Made by a program: the position numbers and the translations under genes
Shown here: positions 50,555 through 62,400 of the stretch, in pieces
Layout: each line of letters opens with the position of its first letter
Position numbering within the stretch: the first letter of the stretch is position 1
Assembly (NCBI RefSeq): GCF_040712315.1
Contig: NC_134013.1
Span: 77,196,001-77,260,000 of the forward strand
From: Castanea sativa
Lineage: Eukaryota; Streptophyta; Magnoliopsida; Fagales; Fagaceae
Direction: 5' to 3'
DNA length: 64,000 bases
The notes under the pieces: generated by a model
What the model saw: only the letters and a program-made list of their open reading frames with translations
What the model was told of the DNA's origin: nothing
Database searches by the model: none

Positions 50555-50873
50555 TACACAATATAGACACGTGTCCGCATTATGTCAACTCCAATGCAAT
50601 GAATGCATTGAAACTATGTCTTATCCATATTTTTATTACTTAAACTTATAAATTTATAATCTTTACCCATTAAAATGAATTAGCTTTACTACATGTAAAA
50701 ATGTTAAGATCCAATGCTCTAGTGCATTGGAGTCGACACAATATAGACACGTGTCCGCATCATGTTAACTCCAATGCACTGGAGCTAAGCCTTATCTATA
50801 TTTTTATTGTTGAAACATATAAATTTATAATCTTTACCCATTAAAACGAGTTAGCTTTATTACATGTAAAGAT
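50555..50873. repeat. tandem duplication, 180-bp period
   Basis: ACACAATATAGACACGTGTC starts near 50557 and again 180 bp later. The following AATTTATAATCTTTACCCAT and TTAGCTTTA(C/T)TACATGTAAA blocks repeat in order. The second copy lacks about 40 bp. Confidence 0.88.
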
Positions 50874-52580
50874 GAGATGTGCAATGAGTTTGGTCAGGCT
50901 AATGGAAATTTCTTATGGGTTCAAGTTCAACTCTTAAAATAATAATAATAATAATAATCGACAAGTTAATTAGCAGATGGTGACATTTCCCAAACCTAAA
51001 GAAGGGTCGGGCCTTCATTTGACTCAAACTAGGAGCAAAACTCAATCGGAGACTAAACAATGAGGGAGATACCTTATGGGCTCGTGTAATGAAGGCAAGT
51101 ACTAATCCCATAATCGACTGGGCCTTTTTCATGTGGTAGTTGAAGGAATTGCTGTCGAATTTGGGCTGCTTGTAAAGCATTCATACCATCGCCAAATGGG
51201 CATAGGTGGGTTATGAATAGTGTGGCAGTTCATTTTCTTTCATATTGTGTTTGAAAGTTTGGAGATAAAGGAGAGAAGAAGATACTCATAACATGTGCTT
51301 AGCGTTAGATGAGGATCTTTTTTCTTTTCGAAGGTTATTCCTTCTTGTTGTTTGAATGTTTTAAAAATCAAAATATGAAAGAAAGGAAGTGATAATACAT
51401 CATATAATTTGACAAATATACCTTTTTTTTGTTCATCTTTTCTACATAGCTCTTTTATTCAATTTAAAGGAATAGATATTAATCAAAATCATAAGGGTTA
51501 AATTGGCAATTTAATTTTTTTATTTTTTATTTTTAAATAGACGTGGAACTTTTCCCTTTCCCCTCTAAATGCCCCCGATTTTATTAGAAAATTAATAATG
51601 AGGAGTTTGGAGGGTTTCTTACCCCCTCAAAATCCTCTCAAACCCAACTTCCCCCCTCTCTTCAATAAATAAAAAAAGAAAGTTAATTAAACAAGTGATT
51701 AGAGAGTTTTCAAAAAAAAAAAAAAGCAATTAGGGAGGGCAATGGGTCATCGTTAAGTTTTATGAATGATGCTAGGATACTACAAATTTTAATTCAAAAG
51801 ATTTAAAATATGTTGATGTATCACTAATTACATAAAATTAATTTAAATATTCATTTATTAGGTAGTTAAAATCCATTAATCATATTCTTTGCCATATCAA
51901 TTTGTAAACATTTTGAAGTAAAATTCATAATAGCTTTAGCATTTTTTTCTTAAAAAAGAAAAGAAAATAAAAAGATTTGTGTAAATATATTAAATATGGG
52001 CATTCAGAATTTTGTGCCATAATGTTCCTCAAAAAACAGAAAGAATTTGTGCAATAATATTAGAAGTCAATAAAAAGTTAAACTTCTTTCATGTTATGTA
52101 ATATTTATATTATAGATATTGTATAGTTTAAACTAAATACTCCATTTCATGTGTTTGGATTTTGGATTAATTTTTCCCCTTAACTTATTAATTAATTTAT
52201 TTATAAACAGATTTTTAAAGATTCACGCACAATTATGCTTTTATCAAATAGGAAAAAAAAAAAGTGAATAAAAATTTCAGTAAAAAAACTATTCAATCGG
52301 TGCTTTACAAAAGCATATCCTGTTAAAATTTTGAAAAAGGTAAATTATCTTCATATTGTTGTATTAGCATCTATACCGTCATTTATTTTGGTCCTAGGAA
52401 TTTATGCTGATTGCAATTTCTGTATTTTCTCGTCTTCGGAGTTGATGTTGATCACAATTCACAAATGGCATTATAAATAATATCGATATCAAGACCTTCA
52501 GCATATAGTAATATTCGCATTTATATTCATTAATATAAAGTTAAATATGGTAAAATTACGTAATTTCTCATGCCAATACC

Positions 52581-52623
<43 letters not shown>

Positions 52624-53530
52624 ATATGCAAAAAAGAAGAAGACTTTTTTCTAATAATACTAATACATTTTTATAATGTGGTGTCAATAATTGACGATTC
52701 GACATACACGATGAAAGTGATGATTTTTAATATAACACAAGTTGCGAAGAGTTTATGTATATAATATTACTTTTCTCCCCCCTTTAAATTGAGGGGAAGC
52801 TTCCCTTCTATAAACAAGAATATAGGACATGACACAGGACTAGGATGTGTCACTTCAAGGTACGCGTCAATAACGAGTCCTCTTTAGTGCTCAAGGGAAG
52901 CCAACCCTTAAGTAATCTTGTCAATCCTTTTCTTTGGTGAACCATACAGCCTGTCAAGGATGTTCATTTTCATTTCACATACAATGCACTGCAAATCAAT
53001 AATAGCAACACAAAGGATCATAAAAAAAAAAAAATAGCAACACAAATTTTTTTGCTCATAATCCATGGCTCTGCCGCTGGAAATTTTTGACACAAAATAT
53101 AGAAAACGTGCTTGGAGCCTTGGAAATGGGCACTAGTACTTGAGGCCAAACAGTGTCAGAAGCCGAAGTTCCCAATTAAGATTGAAATCTAAGCACAGTT
53201 AATGGGTTTGGGCTATCTTTAGAGAAGATTAGGCCAGGCATGCTGCTGTAGTTTTTGAGTGCTCCAAGTCCCAGCCCAGATTGGCCCAAATCTCTCGCCA
53301 CTCGGTTTCTTTTGCTTCCATAATTGAAAATTCCTTACAATAGTAGTTCGGCCTTTAGGATCATGCTGGGCCCTGTAAAATAATGTAGAAATGTACTGCA
53401 TAAGCAAGCAAATCATCTCTATTTTTTTTTTTTTTTTTGTAATTTAAGCCCACAAAAACATATGTTCCATTCATCGTCGTGGCCCCAAGTGAATTCTCTG
53501 GTTATGTTAGTGGGGTATTTTTTTTTTTGG
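50874..53530. other. intergenic, AT-rich
   Basis: No gene recognised. (CT)10 at 52581-52600 runs directly into (AT)n at 52601-52622. The micro-insertion at 53015 lies here. Confidence 0.5.
53015..53033 (+). mobile_element. poly(A)-tailed micro-insertion
   Basis: GGATCAT plus an A-run between two perfect 13-bp copies of ATAGCAACACAAA (53002-53014 and 53034-53046). Confidence 0.75.
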
Positions 53531-53896
53531 GGTAAATTATATATTTAGTCTCTAACCTTTACATCATATTTCAATTTGGTCCTTAACCTTTTAATTGTGT
53601 CAATTTGGTCTCTAACCTTTTAATGTTATGTCAATTTAGTCCTTGCCATTATATATTAGATGAAAATTGCTTACATGACAAACAGCCAAAATAAAATTTT
53701 AGTTTATTGTCATATCAACGGAAACTAATTTTTTAATTTGGCCATTAGACACGTCATCAATTTTCATCCAAAAGATAACTATAGGGACTAAATTGACATA
53801 GTACTAAAAGGTTAGGGACTAAATTGACATAATTGAAAGGTTGGGGATCAAATTGAAATATGATGTATAGGATAGGGACCAAATACGTAGTTTACC
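53531..53896. mobile_element. long-TIR MITE
   Basis: The left arm GGTAAATTATATATTTAGTC and right arm (reverse complement) GGTAAACTACGTATTTGGTC continue as inverted copies for about 110 bp (TTTCAATTTGGTCC, TGTCAATTTAGTC). Flanking T-runs (ATTTTTTTTTTT on both sides) may be the target duplication. Confidence 0.8.
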
Positions 53897-54830
53897 ATTT
53901 TTTTTTTTTTTTTCCGAACTCCATGACTCATGAGTATCCTTTTTAACCCGGCCCTTGGAATCCATTAGGGGCTCAAGTCTTTGTAGGCTATACAGAGGGA
54001 GGTTGTCCTTCCCCTTCCTTAAATCTTCTTGGCCTTATAGGTAAGAATTGATTTTAATGGTCATTTTGGATGGAGGGAAAGAGAGGAGGGAATATAATAG
54101 AGTCAATCATAAGTCACTAATTTGACATTAAGAGACTTTATTATTTATGTATATTAAATATGAACAAATGACCTTTTTTATCTCAAACCACATCCTATTT
54201 GATCGGCTGAAACCATGTTATTTATTTATTTTGTAGAAAACAATATCATAAACATATTCTTAAAATTTCGTGGCCATTGGTAGTGGCGCGAGAGATAAAT
54301 CAAACCCTAGTTTTAAAACCTGAAACATTGTGCCTTGATTTTTGTAAAATAAATTCATGGTTTTTGGGGAAAAAAAGCATGCTAGAATCTACATCTCCTA
54401 AGCTTTTGAAAGGAGTTTAGTTTGTTTAATTTGGATAAGAGTGGAAGGAGATATGAGAGATTGAAGTTTACATAGAAGTTATAGAATATTTTTCAATAAT
54501 GAGAATTTCTTGAGGTTGAAGATGACACTTTAAAAGTTAAAACCACGCCCACTCTTGCCCAAGAGAGGATGTGATCTATAACTTCATAGAAGTATCAAAT
54601 GTTTTCCATAATTTTTTTGCAATTAATTTATTTATCTTTAAAATTCAAAGATAGGGAGAGTGAGGGAATTTGGAACTTGGAAAAAAAATTAATATTTTTC
54701 ATGGGAAATTTATGTGTTTTATTTTATTTATTTTGGTAGTGGAGGCGTAATATTTTGGCTTCAAGTTGGCCTCCAGTTTAGCTTTGAAAGTCTAAATTGA
54801 TGAAAATATATTATTAGGTTTTTTTTAGGC
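53897..54830. other. intergenic, no gene recognised
   Basis: AT-rich; nothing supportable between the MITE and the nested TIR elements. Confidence 0.4.
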
Positions 54831-55210
54831 GAAACTACAATGTTGGCTCCTCAAGTTTATTCTCAGAGCAAAATTAGTCTCTTAAGTTTCAATTGAGCAC
54901 ATTTGGTCCTTCAAGTTTAAAAAATGAGTTGTATTAGTCCTTTACTAATTGTCATTAGTGGTATTACTTACATGACTAACAAAACAATAACTTGACATTT
55001 TTTTATAATGATTTAGCATTTTTTTAATTAAAAAAAATTACAATAACTAGTTTCCACTTTAAATCAAATTTAAAGCAAACTGACCTGGTTGAAATCAAAT
55101 CTAAAATCACAACCCAGTTACAAATTCTCGTCAGTTCATTCCTTAGTCAGCCTACTCCTAACAATTTTCCTCCTAGATGTCATTTTCTCACACACAACAT
55201 CAATGATTAG

Positions 55211-55381
55211 TCTTGGGAACAACTCGACAGTACTCCTGTCTCCGTGTGCAAGCTGATTGGTGGAGGTAATAGTGCTGCAACTGATGATGATGGTGACACT
55301 CTCTATTGGGTTTCATTCGATAATTTTGAGAGGGATGATTTGAAATTTGATTATACTCGATTACAATCTGTTTACAGATGA
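55211..55381 (+). pseudogene. unrecognised coding fragment captured by the outer element
   Basis: A 56-codon open frame with a stop immediately upstream and TGA at 55379-55381. The peptide is acidic and well mixed (contains LDSTPVSVCKLIGGG and TLYWVSFDNFERDDLKFDY), unlike translations of repeat DNA. No ATG and no family recognised. Probably a piece of a host gene. Confidence 0.45.
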
Positions 55382-55748
55382 GTGGAGGGCAGTCTCTACG
55401 CTTGTGATGAAATTTTTGGGAATAAAGAATGTATCACTGATCGTTGCCCTCACAGTTTGTAAATCTCTCTTTCGCCGTCATACGTTTGTGAAACAAAAAT
55501 CAAATAATGAATGAGATTTAATTTGTAACCAGGTTGTGATTTCATATTTGATTTCAACTGGGTTAGTTTGCTTTAGATTTGATTTAAAGTGGAAACTAGT
55601 TATTGTAATTTTTTAATTAAAAAAATGTCATGTCATTAAAAAAATGACAAGTCATTAAAAAAAAATGCAAAATTATTATTCCGTTAGCCACGTAAGTAAT
55701 ACCACTAACGACAGTTAATAAAAAAACTAATACAACTTATTTTTTAAA

Positions 55749-56788
55749 GGCAAAAATGCAAAACTGACCCTTTAACTTTCAGCTTTTGTCATTTCAGTTC
55801 TCTAACTTTCAGTTTTGTCATTTCAGTTCTCTAACTTTCAGTTTTGTCATTTCAGTCCTTTAAGTTTCAATTTTTGTCAATGTAGTCTTTTGTTAGAACT
55901 TAGTTATCTTTTTCTGTTAAGTGATCAAAACTACATCGTTTTGATTTTTTTTTTAATATATATTTTTATAATAATTTTCATAGTCAAAAGAAAACTAAAA
56001 AAAAGCTGTAAAAAAAAATGTCGGAAATGGAAAACACAAATCTAGAGGGAATCGACGGAGTTCAGATGAGTTGGAACGTGTGGCCACGAACGAAGGCTGA
56101 AGCGAGCAAGTGCGTAATCCCACTTGCTGCCTCCATTTCTCCAATCCGCCTTCACCCTGACATCCCCACGCTCCGCTTCGCTGCAAAACCTGTGCCTCTG
56201 TTCTCAACCCTTACGCTGGCGTCGTCTTCGCCACCAAGATTTGGATTTGCCCCTTCTGTTACCAATGCAACCATTTCCTTCCTCACAATTCCATGATCTC
56301 CGATACCAATCTCCCCGGCGAAGTCTATGCTCAACACACCATCGATCAATACACTTTCCCTAGATTTCGTTTTCGTGCTCAATACTTGCATGATCGAGGA
56401 GGAGATGGGCTATGTCAAATCGGCTTTGAGGCGTGCCATTGGCTTGTTGCCCGAGAACACCCTTGTTGGCTACGTTTCATTTGGGACTTAGATTCAGGTA
56501 TATGATTTGGACTTCTCTGACATGTTCAAGGTTTTGATTTCTCAAGTAAGGGGAATGACGTCGTTCCCCTTGTTTTTTTTTTTTTTAATTTTCTTTTGAT
56601 TGTGAAAATTATTATAAAAAAGAGAGCTAAAAGTTAGAGGGTCACTTAACGGAAAAAGATAACTGGGTTCTAACGGAAGACTACATTGAAAAAAATTGAA
56701 ACTTAGAGGACTGAAATGACAAAGCTGAAAGTTAGAGAACTAAAATGACAAAAATTGAAAGTTAAAAGGTCAATTTTGCATTTTTGCC
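55749..56788. mobile_element. Pack-MULE carrying a SEC23 fragment
   Basis: Perfect 9-bp duplication TTTTTTAAA at 55740-55748 and 56789-56797. The ends are GGCAAAAATGCAAAACTGAC and its reverse complement with one mismatch. TIRs are about 255 bp left (to about 56003) and 218 bp right (from about 56571); the left has one extra 29-bp subunit (TTTTGTCATTTCAGTTCTCT...). No transposase is present. The interior is a broken host-gene copy (56018-56553). The element sits inside the right TIR of the 54831 element. Confidence 0.9.
56018..56553 (+). pseudogene. SEC23: SEC23 (COPII coat) 5' gene fragment
   Basis: Starts at the family's own [23 protein letters not shown], then [15 protein letters not shown] and [10 protein letters not shown] match the N-terminus of plant SEC23, the COPII inner-coat GTPase activator. 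Similarity then shifts frame: a LRCKTC-like zinc-finger stretch and WICPFCYQ near 56185-56265, [10 protein letters not shown] in a third frame at 56293, and a [14 protein letters not shown] stretch near 56430-56465. TAG follows the GYVSFGT stretch and similarity ends soon after. It covers only about the first 150-200 codons without introns, with frameshifts and a stop, so it is non-coding for SEC23. Confidence 0.85.
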
Positions 56789-56881
56789 TTTTTTAAACTT
56801 GAAGAACTAATTGTGCTCAGTTAAACTTGAGAGACCAATTATACTCTGAAAGTAAACTTGAGAAATCAACATTGTAGTTTC

Positions 56882-59144
56882 TCATTTATTATTATTATTA
56901 TTGACAATTCCCACTCTCAGCGAGGGAGAGAGGGAAGTTCACCACTTAGGCTAAAGATGTCAATGTTAAACGATTATTTTTTTTTGTTAGGGGCTCCATA
57001 TAGAGATGTGTTTATATTAACATTTTTTCAAGTTAATATATATATATATATATATATTATGCTCATATAATATTTACTTAAATTATATGGAGACTGAACA
57101 TGTTTATTTTATACTATAATTAAGTGAAAATTTATTCTTTTCTAATAGTTTAAATTTTTTGGACAAATAATACTAATGGGTTCATAAAAACCTGATTTCA
57201 GAGACTTTAGTTAGTATTTAAGGGTCACTTTCAAGGCATTCTTTCCTATAATTAATGGGAGGATTATACACAAAATAATCAGATGCTTAGAAGAGCTACG
57301 GACATTTTTGTTAAAAATAAAAAATTATCAATTAAAATATTGTACAATCAGAAAATTAATAAGAAAGCACCAAAAGAAAATGTCAAAGAGAAGATATACC
57401 GGCCATAGGACTCTTGGCAGCTCCTCATTCAAAGCCATGGAAATAGCCTTTGAATTGCATTAGGACCTACATGGAAAAAGTCTAGCACTTGAGACTTTTC
57501 TCCCCTTATTCATGATCAGCTTTTGAGGTTGGTTATTGTCACTTTCGTGCTTGGTTTTTTGTTTTTACAAGGTCCAATTACGCGGGGAGATTGTGACCTA
57601 ACTTTCACGGCAAATTAAACCTCATGTAAGTGCTCTATTTCATTACTTTAGCTTATATAGCAAGCCAACTAGCTAGGGTAGTACCTTATGCAGTCTCAGC
57701 TTTTCTGGTAATGTTTGGGGAGGTAGCCTTTAACGTAAGCTTTAGGACAATGACTGTGGTCCTCCAATTAACCTATAGTACTATGCCCCTATAGGTCTCC
57801 TTTTTACAATATTCAGCAAAAAACAAAGGTCTTCTTTTACAATAATGTTGTACAAAGAGTGATGGCATTAATGAAGCATAGTACCATAAATTATCTCAGT
57901 CAAATTTTCTATACTATCTAGTACTATAGTATTCAGTACTTTTCAATATGGATTGGAAATGAGAAAGTGGCTTTACAAGGTAGATGGTAAAGGTCAATAT
58001 TTTATTTGACCACATATGGTTATTTACTTTTATTTTTTTTTATGAAAGTTTAGAAAAGCATATATGGTCTATATATGCAACGTGCCTTTGCATGTTTTAT
58101 ATACTTAATATGTTACAATATTAAGTGCTTGAATGTAACATGTGCTTTCCTTTTCATTGCAGACAAATCTTAGCTGTAGATTTTATTCACATTAATAAGA
58201 GAGATTATCTGGCTTGCAATTACCTGAACTGAGATGTGGGTTGCTGTTGCCTCCGCCAATAACTTTACTCCCTTTCTTGTTACGGGGACGTTTGGAAAGA
58301 GTAGCTAGCTATTAAAGCCTAAGTTTTACAATAACTTACACAATATTTATTCTTGTCATTTTTTTTTTGGTAATGTGCCATAAGATGCAGGACTGTGAAA
58401 CATGTTAATAAAATACCCCAGGAATTATTTAAAAAAAAAAAAAAACACGCCAGAAAACTTCACTTAGCGTATATGCCACATGTTATTCTTTTTTTTTGAA
58501 AGTTGCCGCATGATATTCTTGAAAGATGTGGCCACCAAGTATTCATATTTTACGCATAATGCGTACAAAGCATAGAAATTCTTGGTGTGATGTAACAATT
58601 TTTCTTATAATTACGTGCTGAAAATTATCTCAAAATCTATATTTTAACTTGATTATATATTTGGGTTTTCTTAATGCAAAATTAAGATCTATTTATTATC
58701 AACAAAATAATCAGTCTTCTTTATTAGAAAAGTAATATTACATTTCTTATTTACCAAGAAATATGAGTCGTCAGAGCCTTATGTGTGTTTGTTTGGCATT
58801 GTTGTAAGAAGAAAAGCTTTAACGATATAGCTATAGCTTTAGAATTAGAGCTTTCGCAATATAAAATTTCAATTGAAATGTTTATTAGCATTTTAAGGAT
58901 TTGGCAAATTAAGGTGAATATTTTAAGGATTTGGCAAATTAAGGTGAATATTTTAAAGTTTTGGATTTATAATTTATAGTGAATTAAAGGTGCCCGGGCG
59001 TAAAAGTTTCAGATTTTGTGTGCGTTTGTTTCGACTTTTAGGACTCCAAAAAATGCTTTTTGCTACTGAAAATCCAAACCATGCATTTGGTGTAATTTTG
59101 GAAATACGCTTTAATAGAAAGTCCATTGTTCCAAAACGTTGAGA
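56882..59144. other. intergenic, AT-rich
   Basis: No gene recognised. (AT)n near 57036-57058; a 30-bp unit (ATTTTAAGGATTTGGCAAAT...) is tandemly duplicated at about 58889-58948; and a retroposition-like insert lies at about 58490-58503 between TGCCACATGTTATTCT and TGCCGCATGATATTCT. Confidence 0.5.
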
Positions 59145-59415
59145 CACTACAACAAAAGTGGGTTATTGTGACGAAATCTAGTGAGGATAAACAATTTCGT
59201 CACTGAATGTTAGCATTCGGTGAGGAAAAGAAAATTTCGTCACTAGAAATTTAAAATGGGTGACGAAATCAATATTTTGTCACTAAAAATGTTCAAATTG
59301 GTGACGAAATATCTATTTCGTCACTATAAATGTTTAAATTAGTGACGAAATCAATATTTCGTCACTAAAGATATTCAAATTGGTGACAAAATATTTATTT
59401 CGTCATTTTAGATCA
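59145..59415. mobile_element. CACTA (EnSpm-like) terminus with subterminal repeats
   Basis: CACTACAACAAAAGTGGG at 59145 is the canonical CACTA terminus. It is followed by at least eight copies of GTGACGAAAT and its inverse ATTTCGTCAC in alternating orientation to about 59410. No matching opposite end or transposase was found, so it is a fragment or solo end. Confidence 0.8.
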
Positions 59416-62400
59416 TGATGAAAAAACAGTTAAGCACAACTAGAGGGATCAAACCCATGAGCAAGAGTTATTCCATCTAAAACCCAACCAGTAGATTGCT
59501 GAACAATGTGTCCTACTCATATGGAATATAAAATTATTTATTCTAAAAATAGTAGATATTTCAAGTGTTAAAAAAATGCATATTTTTTTTTTATATACTT
59601 TCAAAGGATTAATAGGTATGACTATGGAAGACAAAATGAACCAAACTCATTTACCCACCCACTTAAATATGGCCCAAACCACCAAATTATCAATTGGGTT
59701 AAATGGGTATTAACCCCATTAAACCCAACTAATATTAATGTTTATTAGGTTTTACCACTGCATACCATTCGCAAAAAAGCATTGAAGCACGTTTCATGTT
59801 ACTGTTGGAAGTTGCGCAAATTTCCCAAATTGCCCACTAATTTTTCTTAAAAACCCAATTTTATCCCTTTGTTTATAACACAATTTTACCGAATTGACCC
59901 ATTTCTATCACATGTCGTTGGCAGCGGGAAAGAGATCAAGCAGCAGTGGGGAGGAAGACAAGCGATAGTGAAGGCAAAGCAGATCAGCAAATGATGGAGG
60001 CGATTTTCCTCCCTTGGTGATTTCCCCCTCTCTCTATCTCCGTTTGATGAGAATCAAATGGTGTGGTTGTGTGTGACCTTTAAGTTTGTGTGTTTTGATG
60101 GGATAGAGGGAAACAAACTCACAGATGAAGTGGTAAGAGAAAAGAGAGAAAGGAAGAAAGAAAATAATAAAAGAAAGAGAAAGAAAAAAAAGCTTTGTGG
60201 AATGTTTTGGAGTTTGGAGGAATTAAGTGGTTGGGAAAAAAGAGGAAAGAAAGAAAAAAATAAAAGAGTAAGGGTACGTGTGTGGAGGAGAAAAAAAGAG
60301 GGAAAAACAAAAGAAGGAAAAAATAAGGAAATATGGATAAAAAAAAAATAAAGAAATAAGAGAAAAATAAAATAAAGAATAATAAATTAATATTTAGAAA
60401 TGCTATCACAATATTTTCACAATACTTTCATAGTAAATCTTAAGTGGTAGGTTTTTATTAGTTAATATTGGTGAGAAAAAAATAATTTTAATAGTAAGTT
60501 CAAATTAAAATCAGTATCGATCAATTTATCACAAATGATTTTTTGTGAAAGTGTTGTAAAAATATTATGAATGAAGTTTTTAGAAATGAATGAAGAAAAA
60601 TTGATTTAAGTATTATGAAGTATTTGATTTAAGTATGAAATAAACTCTTTTATATATACGTTGTCCTTTTTGGTAATTTATCACTCGTTGTCCTTTTTGG
60701 TAATTTATCACTCAAACTGTCACTTTTATAAGTGCTAATCAAATACTCAGTTTTTTCAAAAAACAGTTTTTACCAAACACTTAGTTTTTTTTAAAAACCC
60801 AATTTTATACCGCACTTTTTAAAGCTTCAACTTTTTCAAAAAACAAAATATCAAAAAGCTGAACCAAACTCACTATTTATCTTTGAGATTATAGTTAATT
60901 TCAGCTTAAGGACTTCAAAGCTATTTAGTGAAATTGTCAAACGTTTGATTGTTTCTGTTTGAAAAACTTTCAAGGGTCTTAAAGCCCCTCTTTTTGCTTT
61001 TTTTTTTTTTAGTGCTAATATCACCAAATTAACACATATATAGCCAAAACTATAAAATTTGTGGCTTTGGCCCGAATGGACCAATGGTCCTCTCATAGGA
61101 GAAGAATATAAGACTTTTATAGTGGCTTTGGTCCAAATGGTCCCTCATAGGAGAAGAAGATAAGAGACTTTAAAGGAATATGAGTAAATTTTTTCAAGGA
61201 GTAGTTTCATAAGTTTTTTTAGGTTGAAACTTAAAAGATACTGGTGCATGTGAGTTGACAGTGTGTCTATCACTCTATTGTTTGGATAAGAGGGTACCAC
61301 TGGATGTACTCAGCATTTAGGTTTTCAATTTTGTGAATAAGTACTTAACGTTCATTTGCATGTATTGGGACTTGGGTTTAGTTTGTATTTGTAAAAGATT
61401 TTTTTTGTAGCTAGCTGTATTTGTTGTTGCATGTGTATGTGTATGTGTTTATAAATATTTATGAGAGTTTTTGAGGTTTAGTTAAGTAGAGTTTGGTTAC
61501 CATTACCAATGAATGTAGGCATAAAGTTTGTCAAATAGTTACCATTTGTAAAAGATTTTGTTTGTAGCTAGCTGTTTTTGTTTTTGCATCTGAATGTAGG
61601 CATGTGTATGGATTTTTATTTGACTGTTAGTGTGAATGTGAACCTCCTAGGCCCAAATTCTAACAGCAATGAAACATAGTTTCAAGGCCGTTGTTATTGA
61701 CATTTGACCCTATATATATATGGACCAGCACTGAATTCTAATTTCAAAGCTAGTACAGAAATTTGGTGGGAAATCTGGGACCATACTGATACAGAAACAT
61801 GACAACAGAAACTCCAAAGAGATGACTAACCAACCACTTGGGCATCCTAGTAGCCTTATTTTTAGACATTGAGTTCATTAGGTCTATGCCGCGGCACTGA
61901 ATTTCTTGGTTTTTCAACGACAATCAGACAACAAATTTACTATAAACCTTTAATTATATCTGCCATTTAAAATTTTCTGTTTCATAACTTACTGGAAGTC
62001 ATAACTTAATTATAACAGCCATGTACCTAATGATTTATATGCATATATATATGGCATACTAATATAATGGGTTACTCATTTGTTGATCCATGGTGTATTA
62101 TTGGCTTAAACCGTGCATATGTCTAGCTAAACTATGGGCACCCTGGTTGCCCCTTTGTCTTGTATGGCTTTTTACTTGTCATGTGTGTCCTTCAAGTCCC
62201 CAATATTTGTCGAGCATTATGAATCAAATTGCCCAGCCAAGTGTAGTCTTATGCTTGTGACTGTACGTAGAAAATCTATCAGAGACTTGAAAAAATTTTG
62301 CTCAATGTGAAAAGTTACTTAAATATTTTAGGGTAAATTAGGAAATTCAAGATTAGGGTAAATTTTCTCAATGTGGACCATAGTTTAAGTTTAGGGTAAA

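Larger units (their letters stand above)
54831..56881. mobile_element. outer long-TIR (Pack-MULE-like) element
   Basis: TIRs of about 300 bp. The left arm (54831-55150) starts GAAACTACAATGTTGGCTCC. The right arm is its reverse complement but is cut in two by another element: 55498-55748 plus 56798-56881. Without that insert and one target copy the element would be about 1.0 kb. The centre (about 55150-55490) is unrelated to the TIRs and holds a short open frame. A clear target duplication was not found, so the Mutator assignment rests on TIR length and architecture. Confidence 0.75.

Noticed and set aside
57360..57560. A microRNA precursor near GGCAGCTCCTCATTC
   Set aside because: No match to a known plant miRNA that I could recall and no convincing hairpin by eye.
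60058..60409. A 97-codon Lys/Arg-rich frame and its antisense Phe-rich frame
   Set aside because: Low-complexity purine tract; no protein-like pattern.
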